Positions 29,694-39,076 of a stretch of 64,000 bases of DNA are shown here, one piece after another. Origin of the DNA: DASXMT01 sp963812965. Lineage in GTDB: Bacteria > Actinomycetota > Acidimicrobiia > Acidimicrobiales > RAAP-2. The stretch is from assembly GCA_963812965.1 (NCBI GenBank), contig CAWEXG010000004.1, positions 93,125 through 157,124 of the forward strand. Reading direction: 5' to 3'. Under the pieces are notes generated by a model. The model searched no databases. It had not been told where the DNA came from and was given only the letters and a program-made list of their open reading frames with translations. Numbering within the stretch: position 1 is the first letter of the stretch; every line of letters begins with the position of its first letter. The position numbers were made by a program, and so were the translations under genes.

Positions 29694-30425
29694 GTGGAAA
29701 AGCTCATCTACCTGTTGTGGGGTGAGGGAGGACCCGAGCACGGCGATCAGTTGCGTGATCGTCTGCTCGATGAGACTGCGCCCAAACTGCTCTCGTTCGG
29801 TGTACGTGGTGTGGGGGTGAACGTGCACGACGCCGACGCTGCACCGGCACCCTCGCCTGCTCCCGCTCCCCATGGCGAACACCCCCACATAGCCGAGGTG
29901 TCGGTGTGGGTGGACGGTTACGACCGGCGAGGATCTCTCGACGAAGCGATCTCGATGCTCGGGATGAGCTATGCCGGCTACCTGGTGGTGGAGTCTCTCT
30001 ACGACGACTACGGCACCACACCGCACGCCGCTGCCCGGAGCTGGCCCGATGGCCAGCGTTCGCCGGGAGTGTTGACGGTGGCCACCATTCACCGCCCCGA
30101 GGGTCTCGAGTACGACGAGTGGATCCGCCGTTGGCACGGTACCCAGTCGCCGGTCTCCGGGGAACTGCAGCCACGCACCCGGTACGTGCGCAACGAGGTG
30201 GTCCGGTCGATCACCGAGGATGCACCGGAGATCCACGGGATCGTCGAGGAGGGCTGGCCGTCGGTCGAGCACGTCGCCGATCCCATGCTGTTCTTCAACG
30301 CCGGATCGTCTCAGGAGCTGCAGGCCAACGTGGGCCGGATGATCGACAGCGTGAACGCGTGTCTCGACCTGGGTCGGCTTCGCAGTGCCACGATGAGCGA
30401 GTATCTGGTCAAGACGGTCCCCTGA
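29694..30425 (+). CDS. EthD-like domain protein
   Basis: A 243-residue soluble protein from a GTG start. Residues 125-235 (VATIHRPEGLEYDEWIRRWHG, then TRYVRNEVVRS, MLFFNAG) have the ferredoxin-like dimeric alpha-beta-barrel pattern of EthD proteins. The first half (MEKLIYLLWGEGG, then VSVWVDGYDRRGSLDEAISM) may be a second copy of the same fold. A Pro/Ala linker (APAPSPAPAPHGE) interrupts the first half. The substrate is unknown. Confidence 0.6.
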   Translation: MEKLIYLLWGEGGPEHGDQLRDRLLDETAPKLLSFGVRGVGVNVHDADAAPAPSPAPAPHGEHPHIAEVSVWVDGYDRRGSLDEAISMLGMSYAGYLVVESLYDDYGTTPHAAARSWPDGQRSPGVLTVATIHRPEGLEYDEWIRRWHGTQSPVSGELQPRTRYVRNEVVRSITEDAPEIHGIVEEGWPSVEHVADPMLFFNAGSSQELQANVGRMIDSVNACLDLGRLRSATMSEYLVKTVP

Positions 30426-30525
30426 ACCGCGTCCGGCTTCGCGTCCAGGTCGGCTCTCGATCGGGGGTGCTGCTGGATCCCCTACGCTGGCGAGTCGGCC
30501 CGTCACAACGCTGGAGGAAGCATCT

Positions 30526-31629
30526 GTGGGACTGTCGATCGGCATCGTCGGCTTGCCCAACGTGGGGAAGTCGACGCTGTTCAACGCTCTGACCCGGAAC
30601 GAGGTACTGGTCGCCAACTATCCGTTCGCGACGATTGAGCCCAACCTGGGAGTGGTGGCCGTTCCCGACCCTCGTCTGGAGCGCCTGGCCGAGCTCTTCG
30701 CCAGCGAGAAGATCGTCCCGGCCACCGTCACGTTCGTGGACATCGCCGGCATCGTCCGCGGTGCATCGGAGGGTGAGGGGTTGGGCAATAAGTTCCTCGC
30801 CGCCATCCGCGAGAGCGACGCCATCTGTCAGGTGGTCCGGGTGTTCTCCGACCCTGACGTGATCCACGTCGATGGGCGCATCGAACCGGCCGGGGACATC
30901 GCCACCATCAACACCGAGTTGATCCTGGCCGATCTTCAGACCGTCGACAACCGGTTGGTGAAGTTGACCAAGGAAGCGCGCAAACAGCAGGAGCTGGTTC
31001 CCGTGCTGGATGCGGTCACTGCGGCCCGCGACATTCTCGACTCGGGTCGGACCATCGCCGACGCCATCGTTGCCGGGGACGTGGACCCTGCCCTGCTGGC
31101 CGATCTCCATCTCCTGAGCGCCAAGCCGTTCATCTACGTCTTCAACGTCGACGAGGAGCGGTTGGCCGACGATGCTCTGTGCGCCGAGCTGACCGCGCTG
31201 GTGGCTCCGGCGCAGGCAGTGGTGCTCTGCGCCCAGATCGAGTCGGAGGTAGCTGCCCTCGATCCTCAGGACGCCGCCGAGCTGTTGGCCGAGTACGGCC
31301 AGGATCGTTCCGGGTTGGAGCAGTTGGTCCACATCGGGTTCGAGACCCTGGGGCTCCAGACGTTCCTCACCGCCGGCCCCAAGGAGTCTCGGGCGTGGAC
31401 CATCCATATCGGCGATACCGCACCCGAGGCCGCCGGCGTCATCCATACCGACTTTCAGCGAGGCTTCATCAAGGCGGAGATCGTGGGGTACGACGATCTC
31501 GTCGATGCCGGCTCGGTGGTTGCCGCCCGGTCTGTCGGCAAAGCCAGGGTCGAGGGTAAGGAGTACGTCATGCACGACGGCGACGTGGTCGAGTTCCGCT
31601 TTCAGGCATCGTCAGGCAACCAGCAGTAA
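30526..31629 (+). CDS. ychF: Ribosome-binding ATPase YchF
   Basis: YchF is an Obg-related P-loop protein that prefers ATP and associates with ribosomes. The product has Walker A GLPNVGKSTLFNALT, the switch NYPFATIEPN, DIAGIVRGASEGEGLGNKFL, the altered base-recognition motif NVDE (in place of GTPase NKxD) and the C-terminal TGS-like domain ending in VEFRFQAS. A good ribosome binding site (ggaggaag) precedes GTG 30526. It has 367 residues and is intact. Confidence 0.94.
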   Translation: MGLSIGIVGLPNVGKSTLFNALTRNEVLVANYPFATIEPNLGVVAVPDPRLERLAELFASEKIVPATVTFVDIAGIVRGASEGEGLGNKFLAAIRESDAICQVVRVFSDPDVIHVDGRIEPAGDIATINTELILADLQTVDNRLVKLTKEARKQQELVPVLDAVTAARDILDSGRTIADAIVAGDVDPALLADLHLLSAKPFIYVFNVDEERLADDALCAELTALVAPAQAVVLCAQIESEVAALDPQDAAELLAEYGQDRSGLEQLVHIGFETLGLQTFLTAGPKESRAWTIHIGDTAPEAAGVIHTDFQRGFIKAEIVGYDDLVDAGSVVAARSVGKARVEGKEYVMHDGDVVEFRFQASSGNQQ

Positions 31630-31639
31630 GGGGTCTATA

Positions 31640-31669
31640 TTGACCAATATTGACTGGTCAACATAGACT
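31640..31669 (+). promoter_or_regulatory. Promoter and overlapping palindromic operator of the intron-interrupted toxin-antitoxin operon
   Basis: TTGACCA (31640-31646) and TGGTCAA (31655-31661) are a perfect 7-bp inverted repeat with an 8-base spacer. TTGACC also serves as a -35 hexamer with TAGACT (31664-31669) as the -10, spacing 18. An operator overlapping the promoter is what autoregulated Phd/VapB antitoxins use. The antitoxin start codon is now almost 2 kb downstream because a group II intron sits between. Confidence 0.55.
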
Positions 31670-31678
31670 AGGTACATG

Positions 31679-33633
31679 GTGCGTCCTGAAAGCTGGACCA
31701 GACCTGCGGGTGCAAGTCCCGCCTGGGTAATCGCCGGAGAGCCCAGTAGCAGACCCCGGTCCGTCGCCGAGAGGCGGCGGGCTGAGCGGGGTGTCAAAAG
31801 CCTCTTTGGAGGGAGCAAGCGTGCGGGCCGTAGTGCCACCAGGCACGAGTCCTGCAGCCTCGTCAAAGTTACAACGGAGGAGCCGAGCCGCTCATGCCAC
31901 GGCGAAGGCAGTATTCGACCAACTGGCGCACCGGACATGCCCCTGGTCGAGTCCTTCCGGGGTATGGGGAGCGGCACGTACGCACGGTGTGGTTCGGAAC
32001 AGGAGAGGCCCGTCTTCCCAGCCTTGTCAGCAAAGACCGCTCGGATAAGCCAATGGTGAAACCGAACGGAGGGAAGCGGGAGTCCGACGGGGTCGTAGTA
32101 CTGATGAGCGCCGGGATGAACCCGGCAGGAGGGAAGGACCCCGACTTCGGTCACGCCGGGAACGAAGGAACGAGCGAGGGCATGGCCGGGACCGCCCGGC
32201 CCATCTCCCCCCTGGGACAACCGTCCCAGGCCAAAGTTCGACGCCTCCAGAACCGGCTATGGGCTGCGGCCAAGCAGTCTGAGGGTCGGCGTTTCCACGC
32301 CCTGTATGACCGCATCTACAGAGACGACATCCTGTGGGAGGCGTGGAACCGAGTCCGAGCCAATCGTGGAGCTGCTGGGGTCGATCATCTGACCCTGGCA
32401 GACGTGGAGGACGACTACGGAGTCGAGCGTCTGCTCATCGAGCTCCGGGACGACCTCCGTGCAGGCAACTACCGCCCGGCACCAGTTCGCCGGGTGGAGA
32501 TTCCAAAGCCCGACGGCACGAAGCGGCCACTGGGTATCCCAACGGTCAAGGACCGGGTGGTCCAACAGGCAACCAAGCTCGTCCTCGAACCTATTTTCGA
32601 GGCTGACTTCCTGCCCTGCAGTTTCGGGTTCCGCCCGAAGCTTTCGGCCATCGACGCCTTGGAGAAGATCCGGGTCGGCTTCATCAAAGACAAGCACTTC
32701 GTCTTTGAGGCCGACATCCAGAACTTCTTCGGCGAGATCGACCACGAGCGATTGCTCTCCCTGGTCGGCCAACGGGTCTCTGACAAACGGGTGCTCAAGC
32801 TGCTTCGGCTGTGGTTGCGTGCAGGCGTGTTGGCAGACGGGGTGGTGTCTGAGTCGGTCTCTGGCACTCCCCAGGGCGGGGTGATCTCACCGCTGCTCGC
32901 CAACGTCTACCTGCACGCCTTCGACCAGGCCTGGGCTGAGCGTGGCACGGGAGAAGTCGTCCGCTATGCGGACGACTTCGTGGTGCTGTGTTCGTCTCAG
33001 AGACAAGCTGAGGAAGCCCAACGGCGGGCGACCGCCATCTTGGGCGACCTCGGTCTCGGACTCCATCCGGACAAGACCCGAGTGGTCGACCTCGGGGAGG
33101 GGAAAGAGGGCTTTGACTTCCTCGGGTGCCACCTTCGTGCCCGCATGTCCGGCAAGCTCTGGGAGCAAAAGCGGGTCATCCGCTACTACCTCCACCGCTG
33201 GCCGTCACAGCGGTCCATGAAACGAGCCCGGGCGAGGATCAAGGCCATGACCGGTCGAAGCCAGGTCGGACAGGAGTTGGAGACCGTCATCGGACGGCTC
33301 AACCTGTTCCTTCGGGGATGGGGCAACTACTTCCGCAACGGGAATGCGGGCGACAAGTTCATAGCAATGGACCGCTACGTGGCATGGCGGCTGAGACGCT
33401 TGCTCATCAAGAAGCGTGGCCGCAATCTGCGAGCGGGACAGTGGGACACTTGGACCCGCACCTGGTTCCACGACCAGGGCCTGCACAAGCTCATGGGCAC
33501 TATTCGATACCCGAAGGCAGCGTAACCATGTCCAGACGACCGTCGGTAAGCCGTGTGCGGGAAAACCGCACGCACGGATTGAAAGGGGGATGGGGAACCG
33601 GGCTCGCGTTGCGAGTACTGCGCCCCTGACTAC
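31679..33633 (+). mobile_element. Group II intron
   Basis: The 5' boundary is GTGCG at 31679, the group II consensus. The next 400 bases are the structured non-coding part (domains I-IV). The reverse transcriptase ORF lies in domain IV. Domain V is at about 33548-33580, with the catalytic AGC triad base, a GAAA tetraloop and complementary arms (CCGTGTGCGG / CCGCACGCACGG). Domain VI follows and the intron ends near TAC at 33633. The antitoxin ATG begins three bases later. The exact 3' end could differ by a base or two. Confidence 0.85.
32104..33525 (+). CDS. ltrA: Group II intron-encoded reverse transcriptase/maturase
   Basis: This protein splices the intron RNA and copies it into new sites. 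RT blocks in order: RRVEIPKPDGTKRPLGIPTV, FGFRPKLSAIDAL, the first catalytic Asp in FEADIQNFFGEIDH, SGTPQGGVISPLLANVYLH and the YADD box (VVRYADDFVVL), then the maturase/thumb region with GWGNYFRNGNAG. It ends in RYPKAA with no HNH endonuclease domain. The frame is open back to 31894, but similarity begins after residue 40 of the ATG 32104 form; ATG 32182 is also possible. No frameshift, so probably functional. Confidence 0.88.
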   Translation: MSAGMNPAGGKDPDFGHAGNEGTSEGMAGTARPISPLGQPSQAKVRRLQNRLWAAAKQSEGRRFHALYDRIYRDDILWEAWNRVRANRGAAGVDHLTLADVEDDYGVERLLIELRDDLRAGNYRPAPVRRVEIPKPDGTKRPLGIPTVKDRVVQQATKLVLEPIFEADFLPCSFGFRPKLSAIDALEKIRVGFIKDKHFVFEADIQNFFGEIDHERLLSLVGQRVSDKRVLKLLRLWLRAGVLADGVVSESVSGTPQGGVISPLLANVYLHAFDQAWAERGTGEVVRYADDFVVLCSSQRQAEEAQRRATAILGDLGLGLHPDKTRVVDLGEGKEGFDFLGCHLRARMSGKLWEQKRVIRYYLHRWPSQRSMKRARARIKAMTGRSQVGQELETVIGRLNLFLRGWGNYFRNGNAGDKFIAMDRYVAWRLRRLLIKKRGRNLRAGQWDTWTRTWFHDQGLHKLMGTIRYPKAA

Positions 33634-33635
33634 CA

Positions 33636-33863
33636 ATGACGAAGACGGTCAAGGTGCAAGACGCGAAGACCCACCTGTCGGCGATTCTCGCCGAGGTCGA
33701 GCGTGGAACCGACGTGGTGATCTCCCGCGGGAACACCCCTGTGGCCAGGCTGACACCGATCACCGAGCTTCCGGATAGGGAGTGGGGGTTCGTGCCCTAT
33801 GAGATCCCGTCGTCGTTCTTCGACCCGCTTCCCGACACCGAGGTCGAGGCGTGGGAACAGTAG
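33636..33863 (+). CDS. Phd/YefM-type antitoxin
   Basis: A 75-residue DNA-binding antitoxin. The N-terminus (VKVQDAKTHLSAILAEVERG) followed by VISRGNTPVARLTPI is the Phd/YefM/VapB fold. The C-terminal 25 residues (VPYEIPSSFFDPLPDTE) are the toxin-binding tail. The group II intron ends directly before the start codon, so its expression depends on intron splicing or on promoters inside the intron. The stop overlaps the toxin start. Confidence 0.85.
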   Translation: MTKTVKVQDAKTHLSAILAEVERGTDVVISRGNTPVARLTPITELPDREWGFVPYEIPSSFFDPLPDTEVEAWEQ

Positions 33864-34258
33864 TGCCGCATCGACTGATGCTCGACACTCATGTGTTGCT
33901 ATGGATGTTGACCGACCCGACCCTGCTCTCAGAGGACATGCGAGGAACACTGGCCGATCGCAGCACCCCACTTTTTGTGTCAGCGGCATCGGCTTGGGAG
34001 ATCGCAACGAAACAACGGCTGGGCAAGTTGCCGCAGGCCGAGGTCTTGGTGCGGGGCTATGAGCAACATCTGGATCGCTTGGGCGTGGAGAGCGTCAACG
34101 TCACCGCTACACACAGCCTGTTGGCAGGATCCATGGAATGGCCTCACCAGGATCCTTTTGACAGGATGATCGTCGCCCAGTGCATGATCGAGTCGTTGCC
34201 GCTCGTGACGGCGGACAAGGCGTTCGGAGCACTCGCTGGGGTCACCATCCTGTGGTGA
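33863..34258 (+). CDS. PIN-domain toxin (VapC-like)
   Basis: A predicted RNase toxin partnered with the preceding antitoxin. PIN acidic residues are seen in MLDTHVLLWML (first Asp), SAASAWEIATKQRLGKL (Glu), PFDRMIVAQCM (Asp) and VTADKAF (Asp). GTG 33863 overlaps the antitoxin TAG by one base and gives 131 residues; GTG 33851 would add four. It has the length and spacing typical of this PIN subgroup. Confidence 0.88.
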   Translation: MPHRLMLDTHVLLWMLTDPTLLSEDMRGTLADRSTPLFVSAASAWEIATKQRLGKLPQAEVLVRGYEQHLDRLGVESVNVTATHSLLAGSMEWPHQDPFDRMIVAQCMIESLPLVTADKAFGALAGVTILW

Positions 34259-34375
34259 CCGAGACGGACGGTGATGTGCCCTCAGGGAGGTTGTTCAACA
34301 GGCTCTTGGACAACCTCGGGCCGTGCTTCATCAACGTGTAAGGCCGGGTTGGCGCTGGGCGGCAGACTGGTGGCC

Positions 34376-35218
34376 ATGGCCACGGACCCTGCTTCTTCGC
34401 ACGCGCCTCATGCGCCGCACACCCCGCAGCCGCTGGCTGTCCATCTCGAAGGCGTGGCCGTGGTTCGTGATGGAAACGCTCTCCTGGACGACATCTCCTG
34501 GGACGTCCGCTCCGGCGAGCGGTGGGTGCTGCTCGGGCCGAACGGTTCGGGGAAGACCACGCTGCTGCGGGTGGCCGGCTCGATACTGTGGCCGACCCGG
34601 GGAACGGTGGAGATCCTGGGCGACCGCTTGGGTCGTGTGGACATGCGGGTGCTCCGACAGCGCATCGCCATGGTCAGCGCCTCGGTGGCCCGGGCACTGC
34701 GCCCGACGCTCTCGGCTCTCGATGTGGTGCTGACCGGGCGGCACGCCGCCCTCGAGACGTGGTGGAACGAGTACAGCGACGACGATCGGGCGCAGGCCGA
34801 TCGGTTGCTGCAGGAGGCTGGGTTCGGGGGCGCCGTCTTCGACGAGCGTCCCTTCGGGCTCCTGTCCGAAGGTGAGCGCCAGCAGGTACTGCTGGCCCGT
34901 GCCCTGATGGGCAGTCCCGAGCTGGTGTTGATGGACGAGCCGGCGGCCGGCCTCGATCTGGGTGCACGGGAGCGGTTGGTGAAGCGCCTCGCTGCTCTGG
35001 CCGAGGATCCCTCGGTTCCCCCGCTCGTTCTGGTGACCCATCACGTCGAGGAGATCCCGCCGGGGATCACCCATGCGGCGCTGCTCCAGCGAGGTCGCCT
35101 GCTGATATCCGGGCCCATCGACGAGGTGCTCACGTCGGCGTCTGTCTCTCAGTGTTTCGGCGTCTCGGTCACCGTGGCCCGGACACCAGAGGGGCGGTGG
35201 ACGGCCCGGTCCATCTGA
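34376..35218 (+). CDS. ABC transporter ATP-binding protein
   Basis: 280 residues with Walker A GPNGSGKTTLL, a Q-loop-like region, the signature LLSEGERQQVLLARALM, Walker B LVLMDEPAAGLD and the H-loop LVTHHVEEIPPGITHA. The His-Val-Glu-Glu-Ile-Pro H-loop and the SEGERQQ signature resemble single-gene ABC ATPases of the molybdate/iron (ModF/YlmA-like) type. No permease is adjacent, so the substrate is unknown. The N-terminal 20 residues are low-complexity His/Pro/Ala. Confidence 0.82.
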   Translation: MATDPASSHAPHAPHTPQPLAVHLEGVAVVRDGNALLDDISWDVRSGERWVLLGPNGSGKTTLLRVAGSILWPTRGTVEILGDRLGRVDMRVLRQRIAMVSASVARALRPTLSALDVVLTGRHAALETWWNEYSDDDRAQADRLLQEAGFGGAVFDERPFGLLSEGERQQVLLARALMGSPELVLMDEPAAGLDLGARERLVKRLAALAEDPSVPPLVLVTHHVEEIPPGITHAALLQRGRLLISGPIDEVLTSASVSQCFGVSVTVARTPEGRWTARSI

Positions 35219-35457
35219 AGAAGCGGTCACCCGGCGCGCCTCGAGGGGTGCTCACCCCGCCTCACCTGGGGAGCAAGAAACCGGTTGAGCCGGCCGTCGT
35301 TGCGGTGTACAAAAGCGGGAAGCAACAACCGGGGAGGGCGTTGTAACCGTGTCATGCGGTCTTTGTCGGCGCGGTCGTCCCCGACCATCCACCACTGTCC
35401 GTATAACCATCGTTAGGGTTTTTCGGCAAGGAAGGTTAGGTCGAGGAGTTGACGCTA

Positions 35458-36192
35458 GTGGTCCTGGTGGTCCTTGCAGTGGTGTGGTTGATCATTCTGG
35501 TCCCCCCAGCATTGCGCCGATACCACCGTGGAGGAGGAGACTCCATCTCCCACTTCCATCGCCAGCTTCGCATCCTCCAGCGCAGCGGACCGAACGCCCC
35601 GCCTCCTGCGTACCGGCTGCAGAGTGTTCCCTCATCCGGGTTGGCGACGATCAACGGTGTGCCGTCGTCCGTGGCACCGGTGCTCACGGTTGTGGGCAGT
35701 GGCGACATGCCGCGACCGGCGCTTGCCTACCTGGCTGAGCAGCCGCCGTACGTAGCCGCCGCAGACTCCAGGGTGTCGAGCGAGATGTCCGAAGAGGACC
35801 GGCGAAAGGCGCTCAGGGAGGCGCAGAGCTTCCTGGCCCCGTCCTCGCAGGAGTCCTCAGGATCGTACGAGAGCTACCGTCCTCCTGATCCCTACGCTCG
35901 CCAGCTGGCGTGCAAGCGCCGGAGGGACACGTTGATGGTGCTGGTGCTCACGTTCGCTTGCAGCTTGTTCGTCGGCATCATCCCGGCTGTCCGCCTGGTG
36001 TGGGTGGTCACCGCCATCTCCGGCGTGATCATGGTGGCGTACGTGGCGCTGCTGGTGCACCTCCGCAGCATGGCGGCGGAGCGGGAGCGCAAGCTCCGGT
36101 ATCTCCGTCCGCAGGAGGAGTACGGCGCGCTGTCGGGGTACCAGGACGCTTCGTACGGCCATCCGGCCGAGCGTTCTGCCGCCGCCCGCTGA
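35458..36192 (+). CDS. SepX/GlpR-like membrane protein of the actinobacterial divisome (predicted)
   Basis: An N-terminal membrane helix ends in WLIILVPPALRRYH, followed by DSISHFHRQLRILQRSG. A disordered linker, a basic RQLACKRRRDTLM segment, two more helices (VLVLTFACSLFVGIIPAV; VTAISGVIMVAYVALLV) and a charged tail follow. This helix-linker-two-helix plan with an FxxQLxxL motif matches SepX/GlpR proteins that bind the gephyrin-like Glp and FtsZ machinery. The assignment is by pattern only. GTG 35458 is preferred over TTG 35449 because GAGGAG at 35443-35448 lies 9 bases upstream of it. Confidence 0.5.
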   Translation: MVLVVLAVVWLIILVPPALRRYHRGGGDSISHFHRQLRILQRSGPNAPPPAYRLQSVPSSGLATINGVPSSVAPVLTVVGSGDMPRPALAYLAEQPPYVAAADSRVSSEMSEEDRRKALREAQSFLAPSSQESSGSYESYRPPDPYARQLACKRRRDTLMVLVLTFACSLFVGIIPAVRLVWVVTAISGVIMVAYVALLVHLRSMAAERERKLRYLRPQEEYGALSGYQDASYGHPAERSAAAR

Positions 36193-36250
36193 CCGCCACT
36201 CGGCACGCCGGATCCGGACTGCCTATCCGTTCGGTCTTTGAAGAAGCCCG

Positions 36251-37440
36251 TCAGCCGAGCTCGCTGCCGACCACGGACACGAAGGAGACCATCTCGCCGG
36301 GGTACCCGCCCAGGTTGTGGGTGAGGGCCAGGGTCCGGTCGGTCTCGATCTGCCGCTCCGGCGTGGCCTCTCCCCGCAGCTGGAGCCACGTCTCGAAGAA
36401 CATGCGCAGACCCGAGGCTCCCACCGGGTGGCCGAAGCTCTTCAGACCGCCGTCGGGGTTGACCGGGAGGGAACCGGTGCGATCGAAGGTGCCGGCGAGC
36501 ACCTCCTTCCAGGCGGTGCCACGTTCGGCGAACCCGAGATCCTCCATGAGCACCAGCTCGGTGGGGGTGAAGCAGTCGTGCACCTCGGCCATGGCCAGCT
36601 GTGACCGGGGGTCGGTGATGCCGGCCTGCTCGTAGGCGTCCCGGGCGGCTGCCTCGCACTCGGGGAAGTGGGTGTAGTCGTAGCCGGGATCGATCAGCCC
36701 TGAGCCGCTCCCTGCTGCGAACGAGAGTGCCTTGATGTAGATCGGCTTGTCGGTGTAGCGATGGGCGTCCTCGGCCCGGACCACGATGGCCGCCGCCGCC
36801 CCGTCGGCCACCCCGGCGCAGTCGAACACGCCGAGCCGCCCGGCCACCCGGGGGGAGGCGCAGATGGTCTCGATGGAGACCTCCTTGCGGAACTGGGCTC
36901 GGGGGTTGCGAGCCCCGTTCTGGTGGTTCTTCCACGAGATCCGGGCCAGGACCTCAGTCAGCTCGTCCTCGCTCACCCCGTACTTCTTCCCGTAGGCGGG
37001 GGCCACCATCGAGAACATGGCTGCTGCCGTCAGCGTCCGTGACGTCCCGTCGTTGGGGATGGGAAAGGCGTTCAGCCCTTGATAGCCGGAGTCCTTGACC
37101 TTCTCGGCACCCACGGCCATGGCCACGTCGTAGGCGCCCGACGCCACGGCGTAGGCGGCGGCGCGCAGCGCTTCCGATCCGGTGGTGCAGTAGTTCTCCA
37201 CTCGGGTCACCGGCTTGTTCTGCAGCTGCAGCGGCCGGGCCAGGGTGATACCGCTCATCCCGGACTGTGCCGTGCCGAACCAGTAGGCGTCGACGTCGTC
37301 CTTCCGGATACCCGCCGAGGCGAACGTCTCCTCGGCGGCGTCGACGATGAGGTCGTCGAGACCCTTGTCCCAATGTTCGGCGAAACGGTGCATCCCATGC
37401 CCACGATCGCCACCTGATCCTTGATTCCGTGCGATGCCAT
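36251..37440 (-). CDS. SCP2/non-specific lipid-transfer-type thiolase (one frameshift near the start)
   Basis: A thiolase-fold enzyme with the catalytic Cys in VENYCTTGSEALRAAAYAV, EVHDCFTPTELVLMEDLG and GLKSFGHPVGASGLRMFFE with its His. The final motif HNLGGYPGE lacks the usual second catalytic Cys, as in the SCP2-like/Ltp group. The group includes true thiolases and the Ltp2 retro-aldolase of steroid catabolism. The N-terminus KDQVAIVGMGCT and RFAEHWDKGLDDL are joined by a one-base deletion near 37385. It lies 22 bp downstream of the HMGS/DUF35 gene in the same direction. Confidence 0.85.
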
Positions 37441-37461
37441 CGCTCGTCTCCTCAGCCCTTC

Positions 37462-38965
37462 TCAGTGCTTGGCGGCGTCTGCCGCAGCGTGGTTGTCGAT
37501 CGCAGTGTGGTTGTCGATCGCAGTGTGGTTGTCGATCGCGTCCTGGCTGCCGGCGCCGGCCCGTACGGGCTTGGCCTTCCAGAAGTAGTCATGGATCCCG
37601 TCCGCAGTGAACAGCTTGCGGAAGGTCATCTCCACCCGGTCCCCGATGTCCACCGTGTCGGCATCGACATCGGTGAGCTCCACCGGGTAACGCCCGCCAC
37701 CGTCGAAGTCGACGACGGCGAAGACGATGGGAGGGTTGGGAGAGTACGCCAGCCTGTCGATGGTGTACGTGACGATGGTGGCCAGACTGTCGGCTCGCTG
37801 CACCGGCTCCATGTCGTCGACGGCGCCGCCCTGCATCGAGACTCGGGACGGCGGCAGGTGGACCGCCTCACTGGTGCGGTCCTGCGAGCCGACGAAGCCG
37901 AACTTCCACGCCTCGCTGCGCCATGCCGCCGTGGCCGAGACTCGCTGGGGCTCCGGGCGGCGGGGCGGCTCGGGGGTGAGCATCCCTCGCCAGATGAGGA
38001 ACCTCCCGTAGGGGAGATCCACGGCGTTGGCCACCTGATCGGCCACCGGCAGGGTGCTGGTCCATGACGACGGCGCGTCGGTGGTCCGGAAGACCAGGAC
38101 GTCTGCGCCGTCGGCCAGGTTCACCACGGCGATGACCTGTCCCGGGTCGGCCTGCTCCAGGAGTGACGCCAGCACCAGACCGGCATGGGCCGTTTCCCGT
38201 CTGTCCGACCGTGGTGGTCAGATTGTCGGCCAGGGCCTCGGGCCGCACCCCCAGCTTGCGGGTGAGCGCCTTGGCTGCCCGACCGTGCATCCCGGTCACG
38301 ACCACGGCATCGACTTCTTCGGCGGTGACCCCAGTGGCCTTGAGCGTGGTCTCCCACGCCTCGGCTCCCAGTGGGACGTACCGGGTCTCCCCGAACCGCT
38401 CCTCCCAGACCTTCGAGCGTCGGTCGCCGACCGTTCGCCACCGGTCGAGGAACTCGTCGGTGATCGAGGCCCCTCCCAGGTACTCGGCGATCACCGGTGT
38501 GCCGGGGCTGTCGTCTCCCACCAACAGTGCCGCCGCACCGTCACCGCCGGTTGACTCATCGGCCGAGGTGGGGAGGCCGTCTCGGGTATCGGCCAGCACG
38601 ACCAGGGTGGCCCCGGCCCCCTCGAGGGCAACGCGGAGCGCACCGACCCCCGAGCGCAGCGCCCCTCCGAAGTCGAAGGCGGCGACGTCGCTCTGCTGGA
38701 GCAGCGCGGCGTGGATGGCGGCGGCGTTGGTCTTGTCCAGGTAGGCCGGGGTGGATGTGGCGAACCAGATGGCGTTTGGGGCTGACGCCCCGACCGAGCG
38801 CAACACCAGCCGGGCCGCCTCGACGGCCATGGTGGTGGTGTCCTCGTCGGGCGAGGCCACCGACCGGGTCCCCTTCCCCCCGCCGGATCCCAGGAGCTGG
38901 GACACCGCGGACCGCTGTAGCCGACGGTAGGGGATATAGCCCCCGGAGCTGACGATGCCTCTCAT
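37462..38965 (-). CDS. HMG-CoA synthase-like protein fused to a C-terminal DUF35 (OB-fold, zinc-ribbon-like) domain (one frameshift)
   Basis: The first 350 residues read as a thiolase-superfamily HMG-CoA synthase/KAS III-like domain (GIVSSGGYIPYRRL, DEDTTTMAVEAARLVL, FATSTPAYLDKTNAAAIHAA, VVVTGMHGRAAKALTRKLG). The frame changes once near 38190. The C-terminal part (KFGFVGSQDRTSEAVHLPP, then VVDFDGGGRYPVELTDVD, GDRVEMTFRKLF) is a DUF35 OB-fold, the acyl-CoA-binding bridge between archaeal HMG-CoA synthase and thiolase. The zinc-ribbon cysteines are not obvious. The last residues are three copies of AIDNHT-like repeats. It is cotranscribed with the thiolase. Confidence 0.75.
37489..37542. repeat. 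Three tandem 18-bp repeats in the 3' end of the HMGS/DUF35 gene
   Basis: Three consecutive copies of gtggttgtcgatcgcagt, the third diverging in its last bases. In frame on the reverse strand they encode DNHTAI repeats at the extreme C-terminus. Being a multiple of three, copy changes would alter length without breaking the frame. Confidence 0.85.
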
Positions 38966-39076
38966 AGCTGTGGCAAACCTCTCATGTGCGTGACGATCTC
39001 TCTCGTGTGGTGCCTGCATCGGCGGCGCCTGGTCCCGGTTGCTGCCCTCTGGTTCTTGACCGTATGGCTTCGGCCG

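Noticed and set aside
34259..34375. Small gene or RNA between the PIN toxin and the ABC ATPase
   Set aside because: Only about 117 bp, no conserved structure or good start site; the open frame there is simply the upstream extension of the ATPase frame.
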